Assembly (NCBI RefSeq): GCF_001953875.1
Contig: NZ_MQUR01000043.1
Location: 1 to 60,290 of the forward strand
DNA from: Streptomyces amritsarensis
GTDB taxonomy: Bacteria; Actinomycetota; Actinomycetes; Streptomycetales; Streptomycetaceae
Reading direction: 5' to 3'
DNA length: 60,290 bases
The position numbers were made by a program, and so were the translations under genes. Below, in pieces: positions 26,328 to 35,152 of this stretch (the stretch's first letter is position 1; every line of letters starts with the position of its first letter). The notes below the pieces were generated by a model that made no database searches, was not told where the DNA came from, and worked only from the letters and a program-made list of their open reading frames with translations.

Positions 26328-26338
26328 AGTGATCCACC

Positions 26339-27025
26339 GTGGCAGCACGACCGTTGAACGAGATCGTCGAGCCGGGCTGGGCCCGCGCTCTGGAGCCGGT
26401 GGCGACGCAGATCGCCGCGATGGGCGACTTCCTGCGAGCCGAGATCGCGGCGGGGAGGACCTACGTCCCCGCCGGGGCCAATGTGCTGCGCGCGTTCCAG
26501 CAGCCCTTCGACGAGGTGAAGGTCCTCATCGTGGGCCAGGACCCGTACCCCACTCCGGGGCACGCGGTGGGCCTGTCCTTCTCGGTGGCCCCCGACGTAC
26601 GGCCGGTGCCGCCGAGCCTGGACAACATCTTCCTGGAGATGCACCGGGACATAGGGACGGGCCGGCCCGCGAACGGCGACCTCACGCCGTGGACCCGGCA
26701 GGGCGTGCTGCTGCTCAACCGCTCCCTCACGACGGCGCCCCGCCGGTCGAACGCGCACCAGGGCAAGGGCTGGGAGGCCGTCACCGACCAGGCCATCCGC
26801 GCGCTGGCCGCCCGCGGCAAGCCGCTGGTGTCGATCCTGTGGGGCCGCGCCGCGCGCAATCTGCGGCCGCTGCTCGGCGACCTGCCCGTGGTGGAGTCCT
26901 CGCACCCCTCTCCCAAGTCGGCGGATTACGGATTCTTCGGCTCCCGGCCGTTCAGCAGGACGAACGAGCTTCTGGTGGGCCAGGGTTCACAGCCTGTGGA
27001 CTGGCGCTTGCCGTCCGTCAGTTGA
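26339..27025 (+). CDS. ung: Uracil-DNA glycosylase, family 1
   Basis: A 228-residue enzyme that removes uracil from DNA. The water-activating motif GQDPYP carries the catalytic Asp (residue 68), and the DNA-intercalation loop is HPSPKS with His 189; the usual form is HPSPLS. LLLNRSLTT is also typical. It starts with GTG 26339. The preceding BNR gene is close enough for one transcript. Streptomyces often carries two ung copies, and I cannot tell whether this is the main one. Confidence 0.95.
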   Translation: MAARPLNEIVEPGWARALEPVATQIAAMGDFLRAEIAAGRTYVPAGANVLRAFQQPFDEVKVLIVGQDPYPTPGHAVGLSFSVAPDVRPVPPSLDNIFLEMHRDIGTGRPANGDLTPWTRQGVLLLNRSLTTAPRRSNAHQGKGWEAVTDQAIRALAARGKPLVSILWGRAARNLRPLLGDLPVVESSHPSPKSADYGFFGSRPFSRTNELLVGQGSQPVDWRLPSVS

Positions 27026-27121
27026 GCGTATCTGCAATTCACCGGATAAATACGGACAGATGCGGCACGAGAAGGCCCTGCCCGAACACCTTGTTCCGAT
27101 AAGCCAGTAGCATGCGGCGCC

Positions 27122-28036
27122 ATGAGCTCCCCCACCGGCCCCGCAAATGGCCTGCCCGTACGAATGCCGCGACCCCGCCCGACCGGACGGCACCGCCGGC
27201 CCGAGCCCGCGGCTGCGCCCGAGGGCGCGCCCGCGCTGGTACTCGCCGTGCCCGGTGCGCCGTCGGCCGCCTCGCGGGGGCTCGCGGAAGAGATCATCAG
27301 CATCGGCCGCTCCGAGCTGCCGGGCCTCGACGCCCGTATCGGTTTCCTCGAGGGTGACGACGCCTCCGAGTTCCCGTCCCTGTCCGGCGTGCTGAGCGCC
27401 GTCGCGGCCGACCGGACCGCGCGCACGGAGTTCGCCCGCGCCGCCGGCCACGAGGTGCCCGAGCAGTCCGGCCCGGACGCCGTGGTGGTCCCGCTGCTGG
27501 CCGGCCCGGACAGCGACCTGCTGCGCCGGATGCGCCAGGCGCTGATGGACTCCTCCGCCGCCGCCGAGCTGGCCGACGTCCTCGGCCCGCACCCGCTGCT
27601 CGCCGAGGGCCTGCACGTGCGCCTCTCCGAGGCCGGCCTGGCCCGCGCCGACCGCGCCCGCCTCTTCACCGTGACCACCGCCGCCGACGGCATCGTCCTG
27701 GCGACCACCGGTGGCGAGGAGGCCGTGCAGGCCGCCGGGATCACGGGCATGCTGCTCGCCGCCCGCCTCGCCGTGCCCGTCCAGGCCGCGGCGCTGGACC
27801 AGGAGGGCTCGGTGGCCGCGGTCGCCGAGCAGCTGCGCCGCGAGGGTTCCACCCAGCTCGCGCTCGCCCCGTACCTGATCGGCCCGGAGGCCGCCGACGG
27901 GCTGCTGGACACCGCCTGCAAGGAAGCCGACTGCGCCACCGCCGAGGTGCTCGGCGCCTACCCGGCACTCGGCAAGCTGGCCGTCGCGCAGTACACCGCG
28001 GCTCTGGGGATCCCGCAGGCCTCGCCCGCGCACTGA
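27122..28036 (+). CDS. CbiX/sirohydrochlorin chelatase-like protein
   Basis: A 304-residue protein resembling CbiX-type chelatases: LVLAVPGAP near the start where HGSR usually lies, VVVPLLAGPDSDLL, LGPHPLLAEGL in the middle, and the ending LGAYPALGKLAVAQYTAAL like the YP-LA motif of CbiX. The usual metal-site His of the first half is not evident, so chelatase activity is doubtful. The first 35 residues are basic and proline-rich. No porphyrin or cobalamin gene is adjacent. Confidence 0.65.
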   Translation: MSSPTGPANGLPVRMPRPRPTGRHRRPEPAAAPEGAPALVLAVPGAPSAASRGLAEEIISIGRSELPGLDARIGFLEGDDASEFPSLSGVLSAVAADRTARTEFARAAGHEVPEQSGPDAVVVPLLAGPDSDLLRRMRQALMDSSAAAELADVLGPHPLLAEGLHVRLSEAGLARADRARLFTVTTAADGIVLATTGGEEAVQAAGITGMLLAARLAVPVQAAALDQEGSVAAVAEQLRREGSTQLALAPYLIGPEAADGLLDTACKEADCATAEVLGAYPALGKLAVAQYTAALGIPQASPAH

Positions 28037-28050
28037 CCCGCCCGACCTCA

Positions 28051-28100
28051 CGCGAAGGCCCCCGCCGACCGGCGCTCCCGGCACGGCGGGGGCCTTCGCG
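28051..28100. terminator. Bidirectional terminator
   Basis: A perfect 16-bp stem (CGCGAAGGCCCCCGCC at 28051-28066 against 28085-28100) with an 18-base loop lies between the convergent CbiX-like and lactonase genes. Confidence 0.8.
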
Positions 28101-28103
28101 CGG

Positions 28104-29174
28104 TCACGGCCGGCCGAGGACCACGCAGGTGGCGGCGGGCACGGCCAGCGAGCCGGCCCTGTGCGGCTGTCCGGTCAGCGGGTCCACGTCGAACCAGGTG
28201 ACGTCGCCCGAGTGCTCGTTGGCCGCGTACAGGCGGCTCCCGGCGGCGTCCGCGGCGAGGTCCCGCGGCCACGCTCCCCCGCAGTCCACGGTGCCGGTGA
28301 GCCGCGGCCGGTCCGGCCCGTCGGCGAGCGACAGGGTGACCAGCACGTCGACCCCGCGGACGGCCGCCCAGACGAACCGCCCGTCGGGTGAGGCCACGAC
28401 CGCCGAGGGGTACGCCCGTGCGGCCCCTGAAGCGCCCGTGGAGGCCACCGGAACCTCGCCGACCGGTTCCAGGTGCCCCGAGGCGCTGTTCCAGCGGCAG
28501 ACGGTCACCTGCGGCTCCAGCTCGTGCAGGACGTAGACCGCGCCGCCCTCCGGGTGGAAGACCAGGTGACGGGGCCCGGTCCCGGCGCGCAGCGCCGTCT
28601 CCGCGTGCACCCGCAGCTCTCCCGTGACCGGGTCCGGGGCACAGACCCGCACCGAGTCGGTGCCGAGGTCCACACTGAGCACCCAGCGGCCGGTCGGATC
28701 GGGCAGCACCTGGTGGGCGTGCGGACCCTCCTGCCGGGCGGTGTCGGGTCCGGAGCCGCGGTGCGAGAGGACGCGCGCGGGGCCGCGCGGGCGGCCGTCG
28801 GCGGCCAGCGCGAGGCTGCTGACGCTTCCCGAGGTGTAGTTGGCGGTGAGCAGGCGGCGCCCGGCGACGCTGACGTGGGTGGGTCCGGAGCCGCCGACGC
28901 GCACCGGGGCGCCGAGCGGGGCGAGGCCCCCGGCGGTGGGCCGGAATGCCGCCACCTCGCCCCGCTCGGTCTCGCTCACCGCGTAGAGGACTCCGGTGTC
29001 CCGCGCGAGGGCGAGGTACGACGGATCCTCGGCGGTGGCGACCGAGAGCGGGGTCAGCGCCCCGGTCGTCGGATCCACGGCCGCGACGGTCACACCGCGG
29101 CCGCCCCCCGAGGTGAAGGAGCCGATGTAGGCCCGGTGTTCGCCGCTTCGGTCCGTGCTGTCCGCGCCGACCAC
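28104..29174 (-). CDS. Lactonase family seven-bladed propeller protein
   Basis: A 356-residue protein of the 6-phosphogluconolactonase (YbhE/Pgl) propeller family. Blade features are YIGSFTSGGGRGVTV at the start, TANYTSGSVS, QEGPHAHQVLPDPTGRWVLSVDLGTDSV (the conserved HAHQ region), GPRHLVFHPEGGAVYVLHEL and RLYAANEHSGDVTWF. It is probably a cytosolic lactone hydrolase. GTG 29174 is preceded by GAGAGGGG. It lies 55 bases downstream of the nitric oxide synthase gene on the opposite side of its stop and may be co-transcribed after it only if reading leftward continues. Confidence 0.85.
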   Translation of the reverse strand: MVGADSTDRSGEHRAYIGSFTSGGGRGVTVAAVDPTTGALTPLSVATAEDPSYLALARDTGVLYAVSETERGEVAAFRPTAGGLAPLGAPVRVGGSGPTHVSVAGRRLLTANYTSGSVSSLALAADGRPRGPARVLSHRGSGPDTARQEGPHAHQVLPDPTGRWVLSVDLGTDSVRVCAPDPVTGELRVHAETALRAGTGPRHLVFHPEGGAVYVLHELEPQVTVCRWNSASGHLEPVGEVPVASTGASGAARAYPSAVVASPDGRFVWAAVRGVDVLVTLSLADGPDRPRLTGTVDCGGAWPRDLAADAAGSRLYAANEHSGDVTWFDVDPLTGQPHRAGSLAVPAATCVVLGRP

Positions 29175-29229
29175 AGGAAACCCCTCTCACCGCTTTCGGA
29201 TCCGTCCGGAGCCGACGGTAACAGAAGGT

Positions 29230-30366
29230 CTAGACCAAATCCCGTCCCCGGGCCCGTTCCTGCGCGCCGGGGTGGTGGACGTAGGCCGTGCTGCTGGGGC
29301 GGTCCTCGTAGGTGCGGTGGAAGACCGGGGTCGCGGCGCCGGACATCGGCGGCACGATCCAGGACCAGTCCGCGCCGACCTCGCGGCCCTTGCGCTCCTC
29401 GCGTTCCATGTGGGACAGGAAGCGCCGGGACTCGCTGTGGTGGTCGGCGATGGTGACTCCGGCGCGGTCGAAGGAGTGCAGGACCGCCCGGTTGAGCTCG
29501 ACGAGCGCGCGGTCCTTCCACAGGGAGCGGTCGCTGGAGGTGTCCAGGCCCAGGCGGCGGGCGACGGCGGGCAGGAGGTTGTAGCGGTCGGTGTCGGCGA
29601 GGTTGCGGGCGCCGATCTCGGTGCCCATGTACCAGCCGTTGAAGGGCGCGGCCGGATAGTGGATGCCGCCGATCTCCAGGCACATGTTGGAGATGGCGGG
29701 GACGGCGTGCCAGCGCAGGCCCCAGTCCGCCCAGCCGTCGCCGTCGGGGTGGTCGATCGGTACTTCCAGTACGGCGTCCGCGGGGGTGTCGAACCAGCGG
29801 GGCTTGTCATCGACGCCCTGGACCACCAGCGGGAGGAGGTCGAAGGGGGTGCCGGCACCGCCGGACCAGCCGAGTCGGAGCAGGGCCTCGGTCAGCGGCG
29901 CGTTGCGGGCGTCACCGACGGTTATGGAGGGGTGGTCGCCGTAGCCGGCGTACCGGACGAGCTGCTCGCTCCAGATGACCGGCCCCGGGCGGCCCGGGGC
30001 ATCCGGGGCGAACACCGTGATGGTGGGCCTGACGCGGCCGCCGTTCGTCGCCTCGCGGAGGTGGTCGAAGCACTCGGCGGCGATCGTGTCCGCGTCGGTG
30101 AGCCCGCGGCGGTCGCGGACCCGCAGCGAGTTCCAGTAGAGCCTGCCTATGCAGCGGTTGCTGTTGCGCCAGGCGACGCGCGCGCCGTGGACCAGCTCCT
30201 CGGCCGTGTGCACATAGGTACCGGTGTCCGCGAGTTCCGCCCTGACGGCGGCGAGCCGGGCGCGCGGATCACCCGCGCCGGCGTTCTCCCTGTGGAAGAG
30301 TCGGATGAACTCCTCGGCCGCCTGCCACACCTGAGCGGTGGTGGAGCGCTGTTGAAGAATTTCCAT
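29230..30366 (-). CDS. nos: Bacterial nitric oxide synthase, oxygenase domain
   Basis: A 378-residue stand-alone NOS oxygenase that converts L-arginine to citrulline and NO using heme, a pterin and an external reductase. The proximal heme Cys is residue 72 in WRNSNRCIGR. The arginine-binding Glu lies in FNGWYMGTEIGARNL, and YNLLPAVARRLGLDT and the C-terminal WSWIVPPMSGAATPVFH are typical. The length matches other bacterial NOS proteins without a reductase domain. In Streptomyces the best-known NOS feeds thaxtomin nitration, but no such P450 is here, so a signalling or stress role is more likely. Confidence 0.95.
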   Translation of the reverse strand: MEILQQRSTTAQVWQAAEEFIRLFHRENAGAGDPRARLAAVRAELADTGTYVHTAEELVHGARVAWRNSNRCIGRLYWNSLRVRDRRGLTDADTIAAECFDHLREATNGGRVRPTITVFAPDAPGRPGPVIWSEQLVRYAGYGDHPSITVGDARNAPLTEALLRLGWSGGAGTPFDLLPLVVQGVDDKPRWFDTPADAVLEVPIDHPDGDGWADWGLRWHAVPAISNMCLEIGGIHYPAAPFNGWYMGTEIGARNLADTDRYNLLPAVARRLGLDTSSDRSLWKDRALVELNRAVLHSFDRAGVTIADHHSESRRFLSHMEREERKGREVGADWSWIVPPMSGAATPVFHRTYEDRPSSTAYVHHPGAQERARGRDLV

Positions 30367-30444
30367 TCCGGCGGGTTACCCCCTGTCCGACCAGATCCAC
30401 CCTGTACGTGCCGGATGAATGTGCAGTAAACAATTACCCGTTGT

Positions 30445-30457
30445 ACCTGCCGCAGGT
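30445..30457. promoter_or_regulatory. 13-bp palindrome upstream of nos
   Basis: ACCTGC-c-GCAGGT, perfect 6-bp arms, about 80 bases upstream of the nos ATG and next to AT-rich DNA (leftward TAATTG) that could be a -10 box. It is a candidate control site of nos. I see no other feature in the 30367-30629 gap. Confidence 0.4.
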
Positions 30458-30629
30458 CAGCGGGGTGTGGCATGAGCTCCCGGAACACTCCTCCGGGTGA
30501 TCCTCATCGATCGGGCTGCGGACAGCAGGCGCACAGGCGTAGAATCCCGCGCATCAAGCCAGTTGACTGTTCGTCAGGAGTCGCCCGCACCACCGGCGCG
30601 CGGGTGGCGCGGCGGCCGGACGGGCCGGG

Positions 30630-31220
30630 TCAGCGGCAGGGCCGGCTCATGAACAGCGCCTGCTCGCCCGCGGAGGGCGTGCCCCCGTAGAGGGCGGTGT
30701 CGAGACCGCAGAAGGCGAACCCCATGCGCCGGTAGGCGTGCACGGCGGGGGCGTTGGCCGAGCTGACCTCCAGCCAGAGGTGTTCCGCGCCGCGTTCGCG
30801 GGCGAACTCCGCGGCGCGCCGCATGAGGGCGCTGCCGATCCCGCGGCCCCGGTGGGCGGGCGCGACCTCGATGTCCTCGATCGTCAGCCGCCGGTTCCAC
30901 GCGGCGTAGCCGACGGCGGCGAACCCGCAGAGCTCCCCGTCGTCGAGGGCCACGAAGGTGCGCGTGTCGGCGTCCACGTCGGGGCCCCGGGCGCCGGCGA
31001 ACTCCTGCTCGTCGTGCTCTTCGGGCGGGAACGCCTTGTGCACGGGCGGGTCGACGGGGACCTCGCGGAGCCGGAAGCCGGAGCCGTCACCGGAGGGGGT
31101 CACCTCGAAGACGGTGGAGGTGGTGAAGGAGCTGTCCAGGGCCTCGATGGCGCCCGCGTCCTCGGGGCGGGCGAGGCGGTAGACGATCCCGTCGGCGGAG
31201 CCGTGCGCTGCGGTGGTCAT
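30630..31220 (-). CDS. GNAT acetyltransferase, streptothricin-acetyltransferase-like
   Basis: A 196-residue GNAT enzyme that closely resembles the streptothricin acetyltransferases of streptomycetes as I recall them: LDSSFTTSTVFEV near the start, AAWNRRLTIEDIEVAPAHRGRGIGSALM for the acetyl-CoA loop, and ANAPAVHAYRRMGFAFCGLDTALY with a final ALFMSRPC. Those enzymes inactivate streptothricin by acetylating its beta-lysine part. No streptothricin biosynthetic genes are visible here, so it would be resistance without production. ATG 31220 is preceded by GGTGGA; the ATG at 31238 is less likely. Confidence 0.85.
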   Translation of the reverse strand: MTTAAHGSADGIVYRLARPEDAGAIEALDSSFTTSTVFEVTPSGDGSGFRLREVPVDPPVHKAFPPEEHDEQEFAGARGPDVDADTRTFVALDDGELCGFAAVGYAAWNRRLTIEDIEVAPAHRGRGIGSALMRRAAEFARERGAEHLWLEVSSANAPAVHAYRRMGFAFCGLDTALYGGTPSAGEQALFMSRPCR

Positions 31221-31301
31221 GGGATCCACCGTACGCAAAAAATCCCCCGGACGAATTCGCTGCCGAGGGAGGAGAAGGCGTATATTGAATAGTTCGCGAC
31301 T

Positions 31302-31314
31302 TCACTTCGAGTGA
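31302..31314. promoter_or_regulatory. Palindrome upstream of helD
   Basis: TCACT-tcg-AGTGA, 5-bp arms, between TATATT (31281-31286, a possible -10) and the helD start. The GNAT-helD gap is the most AT-rich DNA in the area. I do not see the rifamycin-associated element known upstream of some HelR genes. Confidence 0.3.
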
Positions 31315-31356
31315 TGCCGACATAGAAGCTTACGAGGACACTGTATCGCGGCGGGA

Positions 31357-33660
31357 GTGCAATTGTCAACCGAGGAATTCCGGAAAGAGCAGCAATTCGT
31401 CACCGATCTCTATCGGCGCCTCGACGACCTGCGCGACCAGGCCGAACAGGCGGTCGAAGGGGCATTGCGCGACGTCGGAACCGGCTTTCAGGCGCGCTTG
31501 GAGCGCGATGTCATGGTGGCCGAGCAGTCCGGTCTGCTGTCGGCCCTGAATGCCGGTGAGAACGGCCTGTGTTTCGGGCGTCTGGAGTTCTCCGACGGCC
31601 GCGACCACCACATCGGCCGCATCGGCATCCGCGCCGACGACACGGAGCGCACGCCCCTGGTCCTGGACTGGCGGGCCGAGGTCGCCCGCCCCTTCTACCT
31701 CGCCACCGGGCACACCCCGATGGGGCTTCGCCGCCGCCGGCACATCAGCAGCCGGGGCCGGGTGGTCACCGCCCTGCACGACGAGATCCTCGACCTGACC
31801 GACGCGGAGCGCACCGGCCACGAGGGCGCCGACGCGGACGCCGTGCTGCTGGCCGCGCTCGACGCCGCACGGACCGGCCGCATGCACGACATCGTGCGGA
31901 CCATCCAGGCCGAGCAGGACCGGGTCATCCGCTCCACGCACCGCGGGGTGCTGGTCGTCGAGGGCGGACCCGGCACCGGCAAGACCGCGGTCGCCCTGCA
32001 CCGCGCCGCCTACCTGCTGTACGCCCACCGCGAGCTGCTCGCCAAACGCGGGGTGCTCATTGTCGGACCGGGTCCGGCGTTCCTGGGCTACATCGGCGGG
32101 GTGCTCCCGGCGCTCGGCGAGACGGGTGTGCTGCTGTCCACCCCGGGCGAGCTGTTCCCCGGGGTCCACGCCACCGGGACCGACCGCCCCGGGGCCGCCG
32201 CCGTCAAGGGCCGCGCCGCGATGGCGCAGGTCCTCGCCCGGGTCGTGGCCGACCGCCAGTGCCTGCCCGAACACGTGCCGGCGGCCACCGGCGAGGAGTA
32301 CGACACCGTCCCCGAACCCGCGCTGGAGATCGACCACGACGACTACGGGACCCTGCTGCTGGACCGCACGATGGCCCACGAGGCGCGCGACCGCGCCCGG
32401 GCCACCGGGCTGCCGCACAACCAGGCACGGCCGACGTTCGCCTTCCGGATCATCGACGCGCTCACCGCACAGCTCGCCGACCGGCTGGGCGCCGATCCGT
32501 ACGGCGGGCCGAACCTGCTCGGTCCGGACGACGTCGCCCAGCTCGGCAAGGAGATCGCGACGAGCCGCGCCGTGCACGCGGCGATCGACTCGCTGTGGCC
32601 CTCGCTCACCCCGCAGCAGCTGATCGCCGACTTCCTGGCGGAGCCCACGCACCTGCCCGCGGACGAGGCCCTGCTCGTCCGGCGGGCGCCGTCGGCGCGC
32701 CCCGACTGGACCCCGGCCGACGTACCGCTCCTGGACGAGGCGGCCGAGCTGCTCGGGGAGGACGACAGCGCGCTGCGGGCCGCCGAGGAGCGGCAGCGGC
32801 AGCGGCGCATCGCGTACGCGCAGGGCGTGCTGGACGTCTCCGCGGGTTCGCAGTCGTACGAGTTCGAGGACGAGGAGAACGAGTACCTCGCCGCGCACGA
32901 CATCATCGACGCCGAGCGGATGGCGGAGCGCCACGAGGAGGCCGACCACCGCAGCACCGCCGAGCGCGCCGCGGCCGACCGCACCTGGGCCTTCGGGCAC
33001 GTCATCGTGGACGAGGCACAGGAGCTGTCGGAGATGGCGTGGCGGCTGCTGATGCGGCGCTGTCCGACCCGCTCGATGACGCTGGTCGGCGATCCGGCGC
33101 AGACCGGGGACGAGGCGGGCTGCGGCTCCTGGGAGCGGATCCTGTCGCCGTACGTCGGCGGGCGCTGGGAGCTGGTCCGGCTCGGGGTCAACTACCGCAC
33201 GCCGGCCGAGATCATGGAAGTGGCGGCGGCCGTGCTGCGCGAGCGCGATCCCGCTTTCGAACCGCCGCGGTCGGTACGGGCCACCGGGGTGCGGCCGTGG
33301 GCGCGGGCGGCGGACGACCTCGCCGGGGCGGTCGCGGAGGCGGTGCGGCGGGAGCGGCCCGCCGAGGGGCGGCTCGCGGTGATCGCGCCGCGGGACCTGC
33401 ACGGGGCGCTGGCCGGCGTACTGCCGGGGGTGCGACAGGGCGCGGAACCCGATCTGACCCGGGAGGTCGTCCTGCTGGATCCGCGCCAGGCCAAGGGGCT
33501 GGAGTTCGACACGGTGATCGTGGTGGAGCCGGCCGATTTTGAGCCGAGCGACCTGTACGTGGCGCTGACGCGGGCCACCCAGGCCCTGGGCGTGGTCCAC
33601 TCCCCCGGCCGGACGCCCGCGGGGCGGGCGCCGGCCTGGGGCGGGCTGCTCAGGCGCTGA
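31357..33660 (+). CDS. HelD-like ATP-dependent RNA polymerase recycling factor
   Basis: A 767-residue UvrD/Rep-type helicase relative. The N-terminal coiled arm is residues 5-45, and the Walker A motif GGPGTGKT is at 203-210. The Walker B-like VIVDEAQELSEMAW and the motif LVGDPAQTGDEAG follow, then GVNYRTP, and the C-terminal AKGLEFDTVIVVEP and LYVALTRAT. HelD proteins release RNA polymerase from stalled complexes, and Streptomyces HelR gives rifampicin tolerance. The start is GTG 31357 or, more likely by ribosome site (GGGAG), TTG 31363. Its stop overlaps the facing FUSC gene by 11 bases. Confidence 0.9.
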   Translation: MQLSTEEFRKEQQFVTDLYRRLDDLRDQAEQAVEGALRDVGTGFQARLERDVMVAEQSGLLSALNAGENGLCFGRLEFSDGRDHHIGRIGIRADDTERTPLVLDWRAEVARPFYLATGHTPMGLRRRRHISSRGRVVTALHDEILDLTDAERTGHEGADADAVLLAALDAARTGRMHDIVRTIQAEQDRVIRSTHRGVLVVEGGPGTGKTAVALHRAAYLLYAHRELLAKRGVLIVGPGPAFLGYIGGVLPALGETGVLLSTPGELFPGVHATGTDRPGAAAVKGRAAMAQVLARVVADRQCLPEHVPAATGEEYDTVPEPALEIDHDDYGTLLLDRTMAHEARDRARATGLPHNQARPTFAFRIIDALTAQLADRLGADPYGGPNLLGPDDVAQLGKEIATSRAVHAAIDSLWPSLTPQQLIADFLAEPTHLPADEALLVRRAPSARPDWTPADVPLLDEAAELLGEDDSALRAAEERQRQRRIAYAQGVLDVSAGSQSYEFEDEENEYLAAHDIIDAERMAERHEEADHRSTAERAAADRTWAFGHVIVDEAQELSEMAWRLLMRRCPTRSMTLVGDPAQTGDEAGCGSWERILSPYVGGRWELVRLGVNYRTPAEIMEVAAAVLRERDPAFEPPRSVRATGVRPWARAADDLAGAVAEAVRRERPAEGRLAVIAPRDLHGALAGVLPGVRQGAEPDLTREVVLLDPRQAKGLEFDTVIVVEPADFEPSDLYVALTRATQALGVVHSPGRTPAGRAPAWGGLLRR

Positions 33661-35152
33661 CGGCGAACGGCGCCTTCGGGTCGCTGCCCAGCGGGGTCGC
33701 CAGTTCGTTGAGGGCCCGCTCCAGGCCCTGGAGGTGGGCGAGCGCGGGCCCGGTGGCGGCCGCGGGCGGCGCGCCGGCGTCCGCCGCGGCGGAGTCTTGG
33801 AGTTCCCGTTCGCCGGCGGTCAGCGCCTGCACGGCCGCCTCGACGCGCCAGCAGGCCGCGGCGAGGCGGGCGTCGTGGCCGGCGTCCGGGTCGGCGGCGA
33901 CGGCCACCAGGCCGCGCACCTCGCGGGCGCAGTCGTCCAGCAGGGCGATGACCTGGCCGGCGCGGGCCTTGCGGGCGCGGAACGGGCTGAGCGGGTGGAC
34001 CAGGGGGGCGAGCGCCATCCGGACCCGGGCCAGCAGGGTCTCCAGCTCCGCGGCGTGCGGGGCGGGGTCCGCCGTCGGGGAGCCCGCGAGGCGGGCGGTG
34101 GCCTGGGCGGTGGCGGCGTGCACGCAGTGCAGGGCGCGCTGGATCCAGGCGTCGTTCGTGGCGTGGGTGGTGACCGGCAGGACGAGGACGACGGCCAGCG
34201 CGGCGCACGCCGCTCCGACGGCCGTCTCCTCCAGGCGCAGCACGAGCAGGCCGGGGTCCAGCACGCCGAGGAGGCCGTAGAGCAGCCCCGCCATCAGGGT
34301 GACCGCGAGGATCATCCAGCTGTAGGAGACGGCGGCCGTGTAGAAGATCCCGAAGACGCAGGCCGCGACCAGGAGGGCGGTGGGTACGGGCGCGCCGTCC
34401 AGCGGGATGGCGATCAGTACGCCGGCGGCCACGCCGACGACGGTGCCCAGCACCCGGCGGAAGCCGCGGACGAGCGTTTCGCCGCGGGAGGCGGTGTTGA
34501 CGAAGATCCACCAGGCGGTGCCGACGGCCCAGTACCAGCGGTCCTCGGAGAGCACCTGGCCCACGGCGAGGGCGACGGCGCAGGCGGCGGTCGCCTGGAA
34601 GGCCTGGCGGGTCGTGTGCCGGGCCAGGCCGCGGCCGGGCAGCGGCGCGGGGGCGGCGGGCGGCGGGGTGCGCCGCTCGATGGGCCACAGCAGGAAGCGC
34701 ACGGCCGCGGCGGCGGCGAGGGCCAGGCCCACGGCGGCGTAGAGCTCGGGGAGCTGCCCGGGGAGGGCGTGCAGGAACTGCGTGACGAAGAAGTTCATGA
34801 ACGCGAAGATCCCGAGTGCGTGCCCGCGCGGGCCCCAGCGCCGGGCGTAGACCCCGCAGAAGACGACGAGGACGAAGGCGGCGTCCCGCAGCGGGGTCAC
34901 GCCGTGCAGGGCGGTGGCGAGGGCCAGTACCGGGAATCCGGCGGCGGGCAGCAGGGCGGTGGTGACGGCCTGGCGGCGCACGCTCGCGTCGGTGACGGTG
35001 AAGAGCGCGAGCAGGGCCGCGAGTCCTCCGGTGATGGAGGCGGTCAGGGACAGACCGCAGACTTCTGCGAGGGCGACGGCGGCGCCGACGCCGATCACGG
35101 CGCGGGCCGCGGTCCTGAGCCTCATCCGCCCCGGATCCGGAGCTACGAACAT
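33650..35152 (-). CDS. FUSC-family membrane protein (aromatic acid exporter-like)
   Basis: A 500-residue inner-membrane protein with two sets of hydrophobic segments (roughly residues 15-135 and 200-345) separated by a short basic loop, and a soluble helical C-terminal region. The second set opens with RHTTRQAFQATAACAVALA and contains WYWAVGTAWWIFVNTASRGETLVRGFRRVLGTVVGVAAGV, the FUSC signature of AaeB/YccS-like exporters. ATG 35152 is the likely start; ATG 35125 is possible. It is divergent from a MarR gene, the typical pairing for an efflux pump controlled by a phenolic-type ligand. Confidence 0.85.
   Translation of the reverse strand: MFVAPDPGRMRLRTAARAVIGVGAAVALAEVCGLSLTASITGGLAALLALFTVTDASVRRQAVTTALLPAAGFPVLALATALHGVTPLRDAAFVLVVFCGVYARRWGPRGHALGIFAFMNFFVTQFLHALPGQLPELYAAVGLALAAAAAVRFLLWPIERRTPPPAAPAPLPGRGLARHTTRQAFQATAACAVALAVGQVLSEDRWYWAVGTAWWIFVNTASRGETLVRGFRRVLGTVVGVAAGVLIAIPLDGAPVPTALLVAACVFGIFYTAAVSYSWMILAVTLMAGLLYGLLGVLDPGLLVLRLEETAVGAACAALAVVLVLPVTTHATNDAWIQRALHCVHAATAQATARLAGSPTADPAPHAAELETLLARVRMALAPLVHPLSPFRARKARAGQVIALLDDCAREVRGLVAVAADPDAGHDARLAAACWRVEAAVQALTAGERELQDSAAADAGAPPAAATGPALAHLQGLERALNELATPLGSDPKAPFAVSA

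Noticed and set aside
29230..31220. A streptothricin or thaxtomin gene cluster
   Set aside because: Only one gene typical of each is present; no NRPS, P450 or other pathway genes lie beside them.
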